A DNA stretch of 64,000 nucleotides from Candidatus Andeanibacterium colombiense (GTDB lineage: Bacteria > Pseudomonadota > Alphaproteobacteria > Sphingomonadales > Sphingomonadaceae): positions 1,116,001-1,180,000 of the forward strand of contig CP119316.1 in assembly GCA_029202985.1 (NCBI GenBank), read 5' to 3'. Below are positions 40,298 to 49,317 of this stretch, one piece after another (positions within the stretch are counted from its first letter, which is position 1; each line of letters starts with the position of its first letter). Position numbers and translations under genes: made by a program. The notes beneath the pieces were generated by a model. The model saw only the letters and a program-made list of their open reading frames with translations. It had not been told where the DNA came from and did not search any database.

Positions 40298-41167
40298 TTA
40301 CGGCAGATAGATATTCCCGCGCGTCGCCTCGATCGCAATCGGGCCGATCAGCGATGCGACGATCCCTGGGCCTGACTGGTCAGGCCGCCGTGCATCCATG
40401 TGCAGCTCGTTCATCGCGATATTCGCCTTCACGTGGCGGTTGAACGGCAGCACCTTCCCGTCGCCCCAATCCTCGTGGACGATGTCGAATTCGAGCACAT
40501 CTCCGGTGATGCGGAAGTTCTCCAGCGAACCGTGGGTGTAGGGATTGTCGCAGCGCCCGCAGGCAAGGCCGAACAGTCGGTCGCCGTCGCGGCGGATCAC
40601 GAAATACTGCTTCTCCATGCCCACCCCAAAGCCGATCCACACACCGGCGACGTCGGCCTCGGTCAGTTGGCGCCAGGTCGCGGGCTGGACATAGGGCGGC
40701 GGCGGGCCACCTGCCCCGCCCCCGGCTGGCTTGAGGATCGGCACCGGCGGCGCATCGGGCGGAAGGATCGACTGGAAATAGGCGCCGGGTGTAGGCCCGC
40801 GCAGGTCCTTGATCGTGACCTGTTCGCCCTGCCCGCCCGACACCACCAGCTTCCCGTGCGAAAGCTTCGCGGTGAGATTCTCCGCGGCAACCAGCGAACC
40901 GTCGAGGTTGAGGTGTCGGACGGTAAAAGCGATCCCGCCCGCCTCGTCGAAGGTCCCGCTGAGCGACGCCAGCGTGGTCCCGTCCGCACATTGGGTGCAG
41001 GTGTAGCCGGTAACCGCTCTGTCGCGGGTCACGAATTCATAGATCCGCGGGTTGCCCGTCTCGGTCTTCCAGCCGCCGCGATACCAGTCGGCGCTTTCGG
41101 CCGAGGCGGCGGTGGCGCTCAGCGCCGCGCAGGCGCCCGCGATGAATGCGATAGTTCTGCTGATCAC
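40298..41167 (-). CDS. Exported protein with duplicated CxxC domain, unknown function
   Basis: This 289-residue protein has a signal peptide (~1-23, ending ASA). It contains two similar halves, ~33-92 and ~176-238. Each runs from a Trp through Y-x-FV-x-R to a CxxC pair (C57/C60 in TCTQC; C203/C206 in ACGRC), then SL, an F-containing strand and H-x4-DG. A Pro/Gly-rich linker (~135-165) joins them. The cysteines could bind zinc or form redox disulfides in the periplasm. I do not recognise the family. It is divergent from an aldehyde dehydrogenase gene with a gap of 106 bases. Confidence 0.8.
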   Translation of the reverse strand: MISRTIAFIAGACAALSATAASAESADWYRGGWKTETGNPRIYEFVTRDRAVTGYTCTQCADGTTLASLSGTFDEAGGIAFTVRHLNLDGSLVAAENLTAKLSHGKLVVSGGQGEQVTIKDLRGPTPGAYFQSILPPDAPPVPILKPAGGGAGGPPPPYVQPATWRQLTEADVAGVWIGFGVGMEKQYFVIRRDGDRLFGLACGRCDNPYTHGSLENFRITGDVLEFDIVHEDWGDGKVLPFNRHVKANIAMNELHMDARRPDQSGPGIVASLIGPIAIEATRGNIYLP

Positions 41168-41273
41168 GTTCTCTCCCCTCGGACCTCAGCCCCCGCCTTT
41201 CGCAGGCGGTGTCGCTTTGCTAGCACCTGCCAGATCGTCCGCCGGATGAGAAGCTGAACAAGAGGATCGCAGA

Positions 41274-42695
41274 ATGCCCCGGGACACACGCTTTTACATC
41301 GACGGTGCCTGGGTGGACCGCCCGGACGCGCCGGAAATTGCCGTTTTCAGCCCCTATTCCGAGGATGTGATCGGCCATATCGCAGCGGGCTCGGCCGCCG
41401 ATATCGATCTCGCGGTGGCGGCGGCGCGGCGCGCATTCGAGACTTTTTCCCAGAGCTCCGTCGAAGACCGCCTCGCGCTGCTGACCCGGATCAGGGATCT
41501 GCTGGAGGAACGGGCGGAGGAATTCGCTCAGGCGATCGTCGCCGAAATGGGCGCGGCGATCAGCTTCGCCCGCTCGGGGCAGGTCCATTTCGGGATCGAG
41601 CATGTGCGCGTCGCGATCGAGGTGCTGAAGGACTTCGAATTCCAGGAGGCGGTCAACGGCATCGTCACGGTCAAGGAACCGATCGGGGTGGTTGCCGCGA
41701 TCACCCCGTGGAACTGGCCGCTCTACCAGATTACCGCCAAGGTCGCGCCCGCGCTCGCCGCCGGCTGCACTGTGGTGCTCAAGCCAAGCGAGCTTTCGCC
41801 CTTCACCGCTTTGCTGTTCGCGCAGGTGATGCACGATGCCGGAACGCCCGCGGGCGTGTTCAACCTCGTCAACGGCACCGGCGATGTGGTCGGGTCGGCG
41901 ATGTCGGCCCATCCCGATGTCGACATGGTTTCCTTCACCGGATCGACCCGCGCGGGCGTGCTGGTGGCGCAGGGTGCGGCCGCGACGGTCAAGCGGGTGG
42001 TCCAGGAACTGGGCGGCAAGTCGCCCAATGTGTTCCTGCCCGACGCGGATTTCGTCGGCTCCGTACCGAAAGCGGTGCTCGCCGGAATGCGCAACGTCGG
42101 CCAGTCTTGTGCGGCGCCGACCCGGATCGTGGTCCCCGCCGCGCGCCTGCCCGAAGTCGAAGCCCTTGCAGCCGAGGCCGCCAACGCAGTGATCGTCGGC
42201 GATCCGCTCGACGAGAAGAGCGTTCTCGGCACCCTCGCCAACGCGCCGCAATTCGCCAAGGTGCAGGATTTGATCCAGGCCGGGATCGACGAGGGCGCCA
42301 AGCTCGTCGCAGGCGGTATCGGACGCCCCGCCGGGCTCAACCATGGGTTTTTCGCGAGGCCGACGGTGTTCTCCGAAGTCACGCCCGCAATGCGGATCGC
42401 GCAGGAGGAAATCTTCGGCCCGGTGGTGGTCCTCATGCCCTATGAGGACGAGGAGGACGCTATCCGGATCGCCAATGCGACGGTTTACGGCCTCAGCAGC
42501 CACGTCCAGTCGGCCGATCTGGAACGCGCGCGCCGCGTCGCCCGCCGTATCCGTGCCGGCCAGGTACATATCAACTTCCCGGCATGGTCGGGCTACGCGG
42601 CGTTCGGCGGCTATCGCCAGTCGGGCAATGGCCGGGAATACGGGGTTTTCGGACTGGAGGAGTATCTTGAGACCAAGGCTATCCTCGGCTATTGA
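41274..42695 (+). CDS. NAD(P)-dependent aldehyde dehydrogenase
   Basis: This 473-residue enzyme has a complete ALDH fold. The cofactor segment is ITPWNWPLYQITAKVAP, the general-base glutamate is in VQELGGKSPNVF, and the catalytic cysteine is in NVGQSCAAPTR. It is of the broad AldA/betaine-aldehyde type, not the semialdehyde type of the copy at 18072. It is cytoplasmic. Both neighbours are of different function, so no pathway can be assigned. It stands alone with a gap of about 200 bases to the efflux operon. Confidence 0.93.
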   Translation: MPRDTRFYIDGAWVDRPDAPEIAVFSPYSEDVIGHIAAGSAADIDLAVAAARRAFETFSQSSVEDRLALLTRIRDLLEERAEEFAQAIVAEMGAAISFARSGQVHFGIEHVRVAIEVLKDFEFQEAVNGIVTVKEPIGVVAAITPWNWPLYQITAKVAPALAAGCTVVLKPSELSPFTALLFAQVMHDAGTPAGVFNLVNGTGDVVGSAMSAHPDVDMVSFTGSTRAGVLVAQGAAATVKRVVQELGGKSPNVFLPDADFVGSVPKAVLAGMRNVGQSCAAPTRIVVPAARLPEVEALAAEAANAVIVGDPLDEKSVLGTLANAPQFAKVQDLIQAGIDEGAKLVAGGIGRPAGLNHGFFARPTVFSEVTPAMRIAQEEIFGPVVVLMPYEDEEDAIRIANATVYGLSSHVQSADLERARRVARRIRAGQVHINFPAWSGYAAFGGYRQSGNGREYGVFGLEEYLETKAILGY

Positions 42696-42897
42696 GCGGG
42701 GGTGCGAGGGGGGCTCCGACTTAAGCCCGGTTTAAGCACCGCCATTCGCCTGTTTTCGCTACTGTAGCATAATGTCGCAATCGCAAGGATTCGCTTTCGC
42801 TTGGCCGCGCCGATGCTATGGGGCGCGTGATGCTCTACCCCCCCAGAGATTCTCGTCCTCTAACTTTCGATAACATGCTGAGCAAAGGGGCCTGCGA

Positions 42898-44085
42898 ATG
42901 CTGAATTTGCGCGCCGCCGCGCTTGTCGGATTATCTTCCGTCGCCCTCGCGCTGGCCGGGTGCTCCGGCGCTAGCAAGCAGCACGACCGCGGGCCCCCAA
43001 CGGTCGGGTATGTCGTCGTGGCCCCTTCGGCCGTGCCGATCCCGGTCTCGCTCGGCGGGCGCATCGTCGCCGTAGAAACCAGCGAGGTTCGCCCCCAGGT
43101 AAGCGGGATCATCCAGCGCCGGCTGTTTACCGAAGGTAGCGTCGTCCGCGCGGGCCAGCCGCTTTACCAGATCGACCCGAGCCTCTATCGCGCTTCGACC
43201 CAGCAGGCGCAGGCCAACCTCGCCGCTGCCCGCGCGAGCGCCGAAGCCGCCCGCGCCAAGGCCAACCGGTACAAGCCACTGGCCGACCAGCAGGCGATCG
43301 CGCTGCAGGATTACACCGACGCCGAGGCGACCGCGCGACAGGCCGAAGCGGCCGTTGCGCAGGCTTCCGCCGCGCTCGAGACGACCCGCATCAATCTGCG
43401 CTTCGCCACGGTAACCGCCCCGATCAGCGGGCGGATCGGGCGTTCGCTGGTGACCACCGGCGCCCTCGCCAGCGCCAGCCAGGCCGATCCGCTGGCGGTG
43501 ATCCAGCGGCTCGACACGGTCTATGTCGACATGCAGCAGTCGAGCGCCGACCTGACTGCGCTGCGCCAGCAAATGTCCAAGGGCCAGGTCACGGCCGGCA
43601 GCACCAGCGTGAAGTTGCAGATGGAAGATGGCAGCACCTATCCGCTGCCGGGCGTCGTCGAATTCTCCGAAATCTCGGTCAACGAAAGCACCGGCACGGT
43701 AACCCTGCGCGCACGCTTCCCGAACCCCAACGGGCTGCTGCTTCCGGGCAGCTTCGTGACCGCGGTGTTCGATCAGGCGGTCGAACCGCAGGCCTATCTC
43801 GTGCCGCAGGCGGCGTTGCAGCGCGATTTCGACGGTTCGGCCTTCGTTTACACGGTCGGCGCCGACAACAAGGCCAAGCGCCGCAAGGTCACCGCCGCGC
43901 GCACCAATGGCGCGAATTGGGTCGTCACCGATGGCCTGCAGCGCGGCGACAAGGTGATCACGCAGGGCCTGGGCAGCAACATTCGCCAGAACAGCGAGGT
44001 CAAACCCGTGCTGGCGAGTACACCGCAGCGGATCGGAGCCCCGAAGGGGGCCGGTGGGGGCAAGGCCGGCGGAAAGGCGGGATAG
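42898..44085 (+). CDS. RND efflux periplasmic adaptor (MexA/AcrA type)
   Basis: This 395-residue lipoprotein has a lipobox LALAGC with lipidated C22. The order is barrel-sandwich, alpha-hairpin and beta-barrel: the lipoyl halves are near VAVETSEVRPQVSGIIQRRL and RFATVTAPISGRIGRS, and the hairpin is Ala/Gln-rich (QQAQANLAAARASAEAARAK). It links the inner-membrane pump and outer-membrane channel encoded next. It is the first gene of a three-gene operon. The ~200-base region upstream (42696-42897) holds no gene and no local repressor gene, so control is from elsewhere. Confidence 0.94.
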   Translation: MLNLRAAALVGLSSVALALAGCSGASKQHDRGPPTVGYVVVAPSAVPIPVSLGGRIVAVETSEVRPQVSGIIQRRLFTEGSVVRAGQPLYQIDPSLYRASTQQAQANLAAARASAEAARAKANRYKPLADQQAIALQDYTDAEATARQAEAAVAQASAALETTRINLRFATVTAPISGRIGRSLVTTGALASASQADPLAVIQRLDTVYVDMQQSSADLTALRQQMSKGQVTAGSTSVKLQMEDGSTYPLPGVVEFSEISVNESTGTVTLRARFPNPNGLLLPGSFVTAVFDQAVEPQAYLVPQAALQRDFDGSAFVYTVGADNKAKRRKVTAARTNGANWVVTDGLQRGDKVITQGLGSNIRQNSEVKPVLASTPQRIGAPKGAGGGKAGGKAG

Positions 44086-44091
44086 ACCGCG

Positions 44092-47000
44092 ATGTCCCGT
44101 ATATTCGTAGACCGTCCGATCTTCGCTTGGGTGATCGCGATCCTCGTGATGGTGGGCGGCTTCATGGCGCTGCGCTCGCTGCCGTTGGAGCAATATCCGG
44201 ACATCGCGCCGGTGCAGGTCAATATCCGCGCGACCTATCCCGGCGCTTCGGCCCAGACGGTCGAGAACAGTGTTACCCAGATTATCGAACAGCAGCTCAC
44301 CGGGCTCGACGGGCTGCTCTATTTCAGCTCCAGTTCTAACTCGCGCGGGCAGGTCAGCATCTCGGTGACCTTTTCCAAGGGCACCGATCCAGACATCGCG
44401 CAGGTCCAGGTCCAGAACAAGGTCCAGGCGTCGCTCTCGCGCCTGCCGGCCGATGTGCAGGCGCAGGGGCTCACCGTCACCAAGTCGAACTCGGATGCGC
44501 TGCTGCTGGTCGCCGTGTACGACACCACCGACACGCGCACCTTCCAGGACGTGTCGGACTTCCTCGCCTCGAACATGCAGGACCAGCTTTCGCGCGTGCC
44601 CGGCGTCGGCGACGTGAACGTTTTCGGTTCGCAGCACGCGATGCGGATCTGGCTCAATCCGCAGCGTCTTGCCGCCTTCCAGCTGATGCCGAGCGACGTG
44701 GTCTCCGCACTGACCAGTCAGAACGCCGAAGTCGCCGCGGGCGAAGTGGGCGGGTTGCCCTCGCCCAAGGGGCAGATGCTCAACGCCACGGTCACCGCGC
44801 GTTCGAAACTGCAGACGCCCGATGAATTCGCGATGATCCAGCTCAAGACCTTGAGCGACGGCTCGGCGGTGTTCCTGAAGGACGTCGCGCGGATCGAAAT
44901 CGGCGCGGAGAATTATTCGGTGCTGCTGCGGATGAACGGCCATCCCGGCGCAGGCATCAATATCTCGCTCAGCCCCGGTGCTGACGCGCTGGAGACTTCC
45001 GACCTCGTCAAGGCGAAGATGACCGAGCTGTCGAAGATCCTGCCCGACGGGATCGAATACGCCTACGTCAACGACGCGACCGACTTCATCAAGCTCTCGG
45101 TCAGCGAGGTCGAGAAGGCGCTGTTCGAAGCGATGGTGCTGGTCGTGATCGTGATGTTCGTGTTCCTGCAGAGCTGGCGCGCGACGATCATTCCCGCAAT
45201 CGCGGTTCCGATCGTGCTGCTGGGCACCTTCGGGGTGTTCTATATCCTCGGCTTCACCATCAACACCCTGACGCTGTTCGGGATGATGCTCGCGATCGGC
45301 CTGCTGGTCGACGATGCGATCGTGGTGGTCGAGAACGTCACCCGCCTTCTCGAGGAAAATCCGGGCATGTCGGCACGCGACGCGACGATCCAGTCGATGC
45401 AAGAATTGCAGACAGCACTGATCGCGATCGCGCTGGTGTTGTCGGCGGTGTTCCTGCCGATGGCGTTCTTCGGCGGATCGACCGGGGTGATCTACCGCCA
45501 GTTCGCGGTCACGATGATCTCGGCGATGGTGCTCTCGGTGGGCGTCGCGCTGATCCTGAGCCCGGCACTGACTTCGCACCTGCTCAAGCCCAAGAAGGCC
45601 GACGGTACCGACGAAGGCGGCGAATCCTGGCTCCGGCGCCATCATCCGAAATTCTCGGCGGCGCTGACGCGTAGCGGCGAGAAGTTTAACGAAGGGTTCG
45701 AACGCGGGGTCGGGCGCTATCTCGCCGCGGCCACCGCCGTGGCCAACCGCAAGTGGCGCTTCATGGCGATCTATGCGGTGATCCTGGCGCTGATGGTCGG
45801 CCTGTTCATCTACCTTCCCGGCGGCTTCCTGCCGAATGAGGACCAGGGCCGCATCCAGCTGCAATGGCGGCTTCCCGCCGGCGCGACCCAGGCCCGCACC
45901 GTCGAGGTGCGCGACGAGATCGAGAAATATTTCCGGACCAAGGAAAAGGGCAATCTCAAGGCGATCTTCCTCGTCGCTGGCGGCGGCGGTGGCGGGGGCG
46001 CCTCGGGCCAGAACACCGGCCAGGGCTTTCTGACGCTCGTCGACTGGGACAAGCGCCCGGGCAAGGAAAACACCGCCGACACGGTCGCCCAGCGCGCGAC
46101 GATGGCGTTCAGCGGACTGCGCGATGCGCAGGTCTTCGCGACCGTGCCCGGATCCGTGCGCGGACTCGGCGACAACGGCTTCTCGATGCAGCTCCAGAAT
46201 GCGAGCGGAATGAGCCGTGACCAGTTCATCACGATCCGCGATAAATTACTGGCGGAAGCGAACAGGAGCAAGCTGCTGGCGCAGGTCCGCATGTCCGACC
46301 TGCCCGACGCGCCGACGCTGAAGATCGATCTCGATACGCAGCGCCTCAGCGCCTTCGGCCTCAGCAGCTCCGATGTGAACTCGACCCTCGCGACCGCCTG
46401 GGGCGGGCGCTACATCAACGACTTCATCGACAAGGGCCGCGTCAAGCGGGTCTATCTCCAGGGCGATGCCCAGTTCCGCGCGACGCCGCAGGATCTGTCG
46501 CAATGGTATGTCCGCACCAGCAGCGGCGAGATGGCGCCATTCTCGGCCTTCTCGACGATCGGCTGGGCGACCACCCCGGCGACCACCAGCCGCTTCCAGG
46601 GCGTACAGACCTTCGGTTTCTCGGGTCAGGCGGCGTCAGGGGTGAGTTCGGGGCAGGCGATGGACGAAATGACGCGGCTGGCCGCTCAGTTCCCCGGAAC
46701 AAGCATTGCCTGGTCCGGCGCATCCTACGAGCAAATCCAGTCTTCCGGTCAGGCGCCGATCCTCTATGCGCTGTCGATCCTGGTCGTGTTCCTGTGCCTC
46801 GCGGCATTGTATGAAAGCTGGTCGATCCCGGTCGCGGTGCTGCTGGTGATCCCGCTCGGGCTGGTCGGCGCGGTGTTCGCCGCCACGCTGCGCGGATTGG
46901 AGAACGATGTTTATCTCCAGATCGGCCTGCTCACGACGATGGGCCTCGCTTCGAAGAATGCGATCCTGATGATCGAATTCGCCGAACAGGAAGAGAAGAA

Positions 47001-47301
47001 AGGCAAGCGCATCATCGATGCCGCCCTGGAAGCCGCACGCATCCGCGTACGCCCGATCCTGATGACCAGCTTCGCCTTCATCTTCGGCGTGCTGCCACTC
47101 GCGATCGCGACCGGCGCCGGCGCGAACAGCCGGATCGCGATCGGCACCTCGGTGGTCGGCGGGATGCTGACCGCGAGCCTGCTGGCGATCTTCTATATCC
47201 CGCTGCTGTTCGTGATGGTCCGCCGCGGTACCCGCGATGCGCTGAAAGCCCTGCACGAGCGCCTGCGCAACCGCGACGGCGAAGCGGAGGCCCCCGCATG
47301 A
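44092..47301 (+). CDS. RND efflux transporter permease (MexB/AcrB type, HAE1)
   Basis: This 1069-residue inner-membrane proton antiporter of full family length opens with SRIFVDRPIFAWVIAILVMV. The proton-relay acids lie in GMMLAIGLLVDDAIVVVENV (two adjacent aspartates in TM4). Two large periplasmic loops and a second copy of the six-helix set end near LLAIFYIPLLFVMV. The Gly-rich loop GGGGGGGASGQN lies in the second periplasmic half. It exports hydrophobic drugs or metabolites. It starts 6 bases after the adaptor stop. Confidence 0.96.
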   Translation: MSRIFVDRPIFAWVIAILVMVGGFMALRSLPLEQYPDIAPVQVNIRATYPGASAQTVENSVTQIIEQQLTGLDGLLYFSSSSNSRGQVSISVTFSKGTDPDIAQVQVQNKVQASLSRLPADVQAQGLTVTKSNSDALLLVAVYDTTDTRTFQDVSDFLASNMQDQLSRVPGVGDVNVFGSQHAMRIWLNPQRLAAFQLMPSDVVSALTSQNAEVAAGEVGGLPSPKGQMLNATVTARSKLQTPDEFAMIQLKTLSDGSAVFLKDVARIEIGAENYSVLLRMNGHPGAGINISLSPGADALETSDLVKAKMTELSKILPDGIEYAYVNDATDFIKLSVSEVEKALFEAMVLVVIVMFVFLQSWRATIIPAIAVPIVLLGTFGVFYILGFTINTLTLFGMMLAIGLLVDDAIVVVENVTRLLEENPGMSARDATIQSMQELQTALIAIALVLSAVFLPMAFFGGSTGVIYRQFAVTMISAMVLSVGVALILSPALTSHLLKPKKADGTDEGGESWLRRHHPKFSAALTRSGEKFNEGFERGVGRYLAAATAVANRKWRFMAIYAVILALMVGLFIYLPGGFLPNEDQGRIQLQWRLPAGATQARTVEVRDEIEKYFRTKEKGNLKAIFLVAGGGGGGGASGQNTGQGFLTLVDWDKRPGKENTADTVAQRATMAFSGLRDAQVFATVPGSVRGLGDNGFSMQLQNASGMSRDQFITIRDKLLAEANRSKLLAQVRMSDLPDAPTLKIDLDTQRLSAFGLSSSDVNSTLATAWGGRYINDFIDKGRVKRVYLQGDAQFRATPQDLSQWYVRTSSGEMAPFSAFSTIGWATTPATTSRFQGVQTFGFSGQAASGVSSGQAMDEMTRLAAQFPGTSIAWSGASYEQIQSSGQAPILYALSILVVFLCLAALYESWSIPVAVLLVIPLGLVGAVFAATLRGLENDVYLQIGLLTTMGLASKNAILMIEFAEQEEKKGKRIIDAALEAARIRVRPILMTSFAFIFGVLPLAIATGAGANSRIAIGTSVVGGMLTASLLAIFYIPLLFVMVRRGTRDALKALHERLRNRDGEAEAPA

Positions 47302-48689
47302 ACAAGCTCGTTTACGCCCTCCCTCTGACCTTGCTGTCGGGCGCCTGCTCACTCGCCCCGGCTTATGTCCAGCCCGAGTTGCCGGTGGCGCAATCGTGGC
47401 CGCGGGGCGACGCCTATCTCGCGCAGAGCGAGGCGGCGCTGCCGTCCTATTCCTACACCGACGTGTTCAAGGATGAGCGGCTGCGCACACTGGTGGCACA
47501 GGCGCTGGCCAACAACCGCGACCTGCGGATCGCGGCCGCCAACCTGGCCGAAGCCCGCGCGCAGGTGCGGGTGACGCGCGCCGCACAATTCCCGCAGATC
47601 GCGGTCGGCGGTTCGGCCGGCACCGACGACAGCGGCAACCAGAACTATGCCCTGCAGGGCGGCATCTCGGCGTTCGAGCTCGATCTGTTCGGCAAATTGC
47701 GCAACGCCACCGCAGTCCAGCGCGACACCGCATTGGCGAGCGAGGCCTCGGCCCGCTCGGTCCGCCTCGGCCTCGTCTCCGACCTTGCTTCTGCCTGGGC
47801 GACCTATGCGGCGGACAAGGACCTGCTGGCAATCGCACAGGACACAGCCGCCAGCGCGCAGCGCAGCGTGGGGCTCACCAAGCTCCGCCTCGATGGCGGG
47901 GTTGCCCCGCGCACCGATCTGCGCCAAGCCGAACAGGTGCTGGCGACCGCACAGGGCGATCTCGCGCAGCAACAGGCCGCACTGGCGGAAGACCAGAACC
48001 TGATGCGCCTGCTGGTCGGGGCAGAGATCGATCCGGCGCTGTTGCCGGGTGGGCTCAGCGAAGTGCTCGCTTCCGTCGAGACCCTGCCCGCCGGGACCAG
48101 TTCCGACGTATTGCTGCGCCGCCCCGACGTGGTCGAGGCCGAGTATCAGCTGCGCGCCGCCAATGCCGATATCGGGGTGGCTCGCGCGCAATTGTTCCCG
48201 ACCATCTCGCTCACCGGCCTGCTCGGCTTCGCCAGCGATGCGCTCGGATCGCTGTTCACCGGCGGGGCCTTCGCGGCCACCGCAGGCGCCGATGCGAGCT
48301 ATGCGATTTTCGACGGCGGTGCCGCGCGCGGCAATGTCGCGATCAGCGAAGCGCGCAAGAACGCCGCCCTCGCGACCTACGAGAAAGCAATCCAGACCGC
48401 CTTCCGTGAAGTTTCCGACGCACTCGCGACCCACGGCACGATCGCCGACCGCCAGAAGGCCGCGGCGGAGAACACCGAGGCTGCGTCCGATACCGCGACC
48501 CTCAGCGATGCCCGCTATCGCGGCGGGATCGACAGCTTCCTTAGCAGCCTCGACGCGCAGCGCAGCCTTTACAGCGCGCGGCAGCAGGAGGTCGCGATCA
48601 CGCTGATCGCGGTGCAGAACCGGATTACGCTGTACCGCGTGCTGGGCGGCGACCGGGAATTGAGCGGGGCTAAAGCGAGCGGGAATTGA
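47298..48689 (+). CDS. RND efflux outer-membrane channel (OprM/NodT type)
   Basis: This 463-residue lipoprotein has a lipobox TLLSGAC with C17. The two OEP repeats form the trimeric beta-barrel and alpha tunnel (AQALANNRDLRIAAANLAEA, then YAIFDGGAARGNVAISEARK). It completes the tripartite pump. Its ATG overlaps the permease stop by 4 bases (ATGA). Transcription probably ends in the palindromic repeat at 48698-48860. Confidence 0.95.
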   Translation: MNKLVYALPLTLLSGACSLAPAYVQPELPVAQSWPRGDAYLAQSEAALPSYSYTDVFKDERLRTLVAQALANNRDLRIAAANLAEARAQVRVTRAAQFPQIAVGGSAGTDDSGNQNYALQGGISAFELDLFGKLRNATAVQRDTALASEASARSVRLGLVSDLASAWATYAADKDLLAIAQDTAASAQRSVGLTKLRLDGGVAPRTDLRQAEQVLATAQGDLAQQQAALAEDQNLMRLLVGAEIDPALLPGGLSEVLASVETLPAGTSSDVLLRRPDVVEAEYQLRAANADIGVARAQLFPTISLTGLLGFASDALGSLFTGGAFAATAGADASYAIFDGGAARGNVAISEARKNAALATYEKAIQTAFREVSDALATHGTIADRQKAAAENTEAASDTATLSDARYRGGIDSFLSSLDAQRSLYSARQQEVAITLIAVQNRITLYRVLGGDRELSGAKASGN

Positions 48690-48697
48690 CCCCCATC

Positions 48698-48860
48698 CCC
48701 TCTCCCGTTGACGGGAGAGGGATACGGAAGCTTGGCCGCGTAGCGGCTTAGCTGGAGTTGGGTGAGGGTTGGTTTCTTTGAAGGAAGCGCAGCCCTATCC
48801 AAGGTGCGCTAGCTCCCTGCGGAGCAAGCTTCCCTATCCTTCTCCCGTTAACGGGAGAAG
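48698..48860. repeat. Paired palindromic repeat (REP/BIME-like) between convergent genes
   Basis: CCCTCTCCCGT (48698-48708) and its exact complement (48711-48721) form an 11-base stem with a 2-base loop. A second perfect palindrome, CTTCTCCCGTTAACGGGAGAAG without gaps, covers 48839-48860. Between them AAGCTT occurs in inverted order, so the whole unit is a larger inverted repeat of about 160 bases. It sits between the convergent efflux and Lrp genes and is well placed as a two-way terminator. Confidence 0.6.
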
Positions 48861-48867
48861 AAAAGCA

Positions 48868-49317
48868 TCACCGCTCCAGCTTGGTTGCCAGAATCACCGA
48901 GGTCGTCGTGCGCTCGACCCCTTCGAGCAGGCCGATATCGTCGATCAGATCGTTGAGCTGCGGGCCATCCTCCGCCTCGATCATCGCGATCACGTCGTAT
49001 TCGCCGCTGATCGCGAACACCGCCTGCACCAGCGGCAGCGCCGCAAGCGCCTGTTCGACCTCACGGTGGCAGCGCGGCAATGTCTTGATCATCATATGCG
49101 CGCGCACCCGGCGTCCGGCGAAGGCTTCGCCGAGCCGCACGGTATAGCCGGCCACGATCCCCTCATCCTCCAGCCGAGCGAGCCGCGTGTAAAGCAGCCC
49201 GCGCGAGATACCGAGATCCTTTGCCAACTGCGCGATCGGGCGCCGCCCGTCATTGCGCAGCACGGCCAGCAGCCGCTCGTCCGTTTCGTCGAGACGGAGC
49301 GGCGGGCCCGCCATCAT
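48868..49317 (-). CDS. Lrp/AsnC-family transcriptional regulator
   Basis: This 149-residue protein has an N-terminal helix-turn-helix (LDETDERLLAVLRNDGRRP, QLAKDLGISRGLLYTRLARL) and a C-terminal RAM effector domain (~70-145, VQAVFAISGEYDVIAMIEAE). Lrp-type regulators usually sense amino acids. It is encoded directly after, and overlapping, the cyanophycinase/isoaspartyl-peptidase gene (either ATG of ATGATGG), so it is probably co-transcribed and may respond to aspartate or arginine released by that enzyme. That link is inference. Confidence 0.9.
   Translation of the reverse strand: MMAGPPLRLDETDERLLAVLRNDGRRPIAQLAKDLGISRGLLYTRLARLEDEGIVAGYTVRLGEAFAGRRVRAHMMIKTLPRCHREVEQALAALPLVQAVFAISGEYDVIAMIEAEDGPQLNDLIDDIGLLEGVERTTTSVILATKLER

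Noticed and set aside
42931..45864. 977-residue open frame on the minus strand
   Set aside because: It is antisense to the efflux adaptor and permease genes and is rich in Arg, His and Asp without family features.
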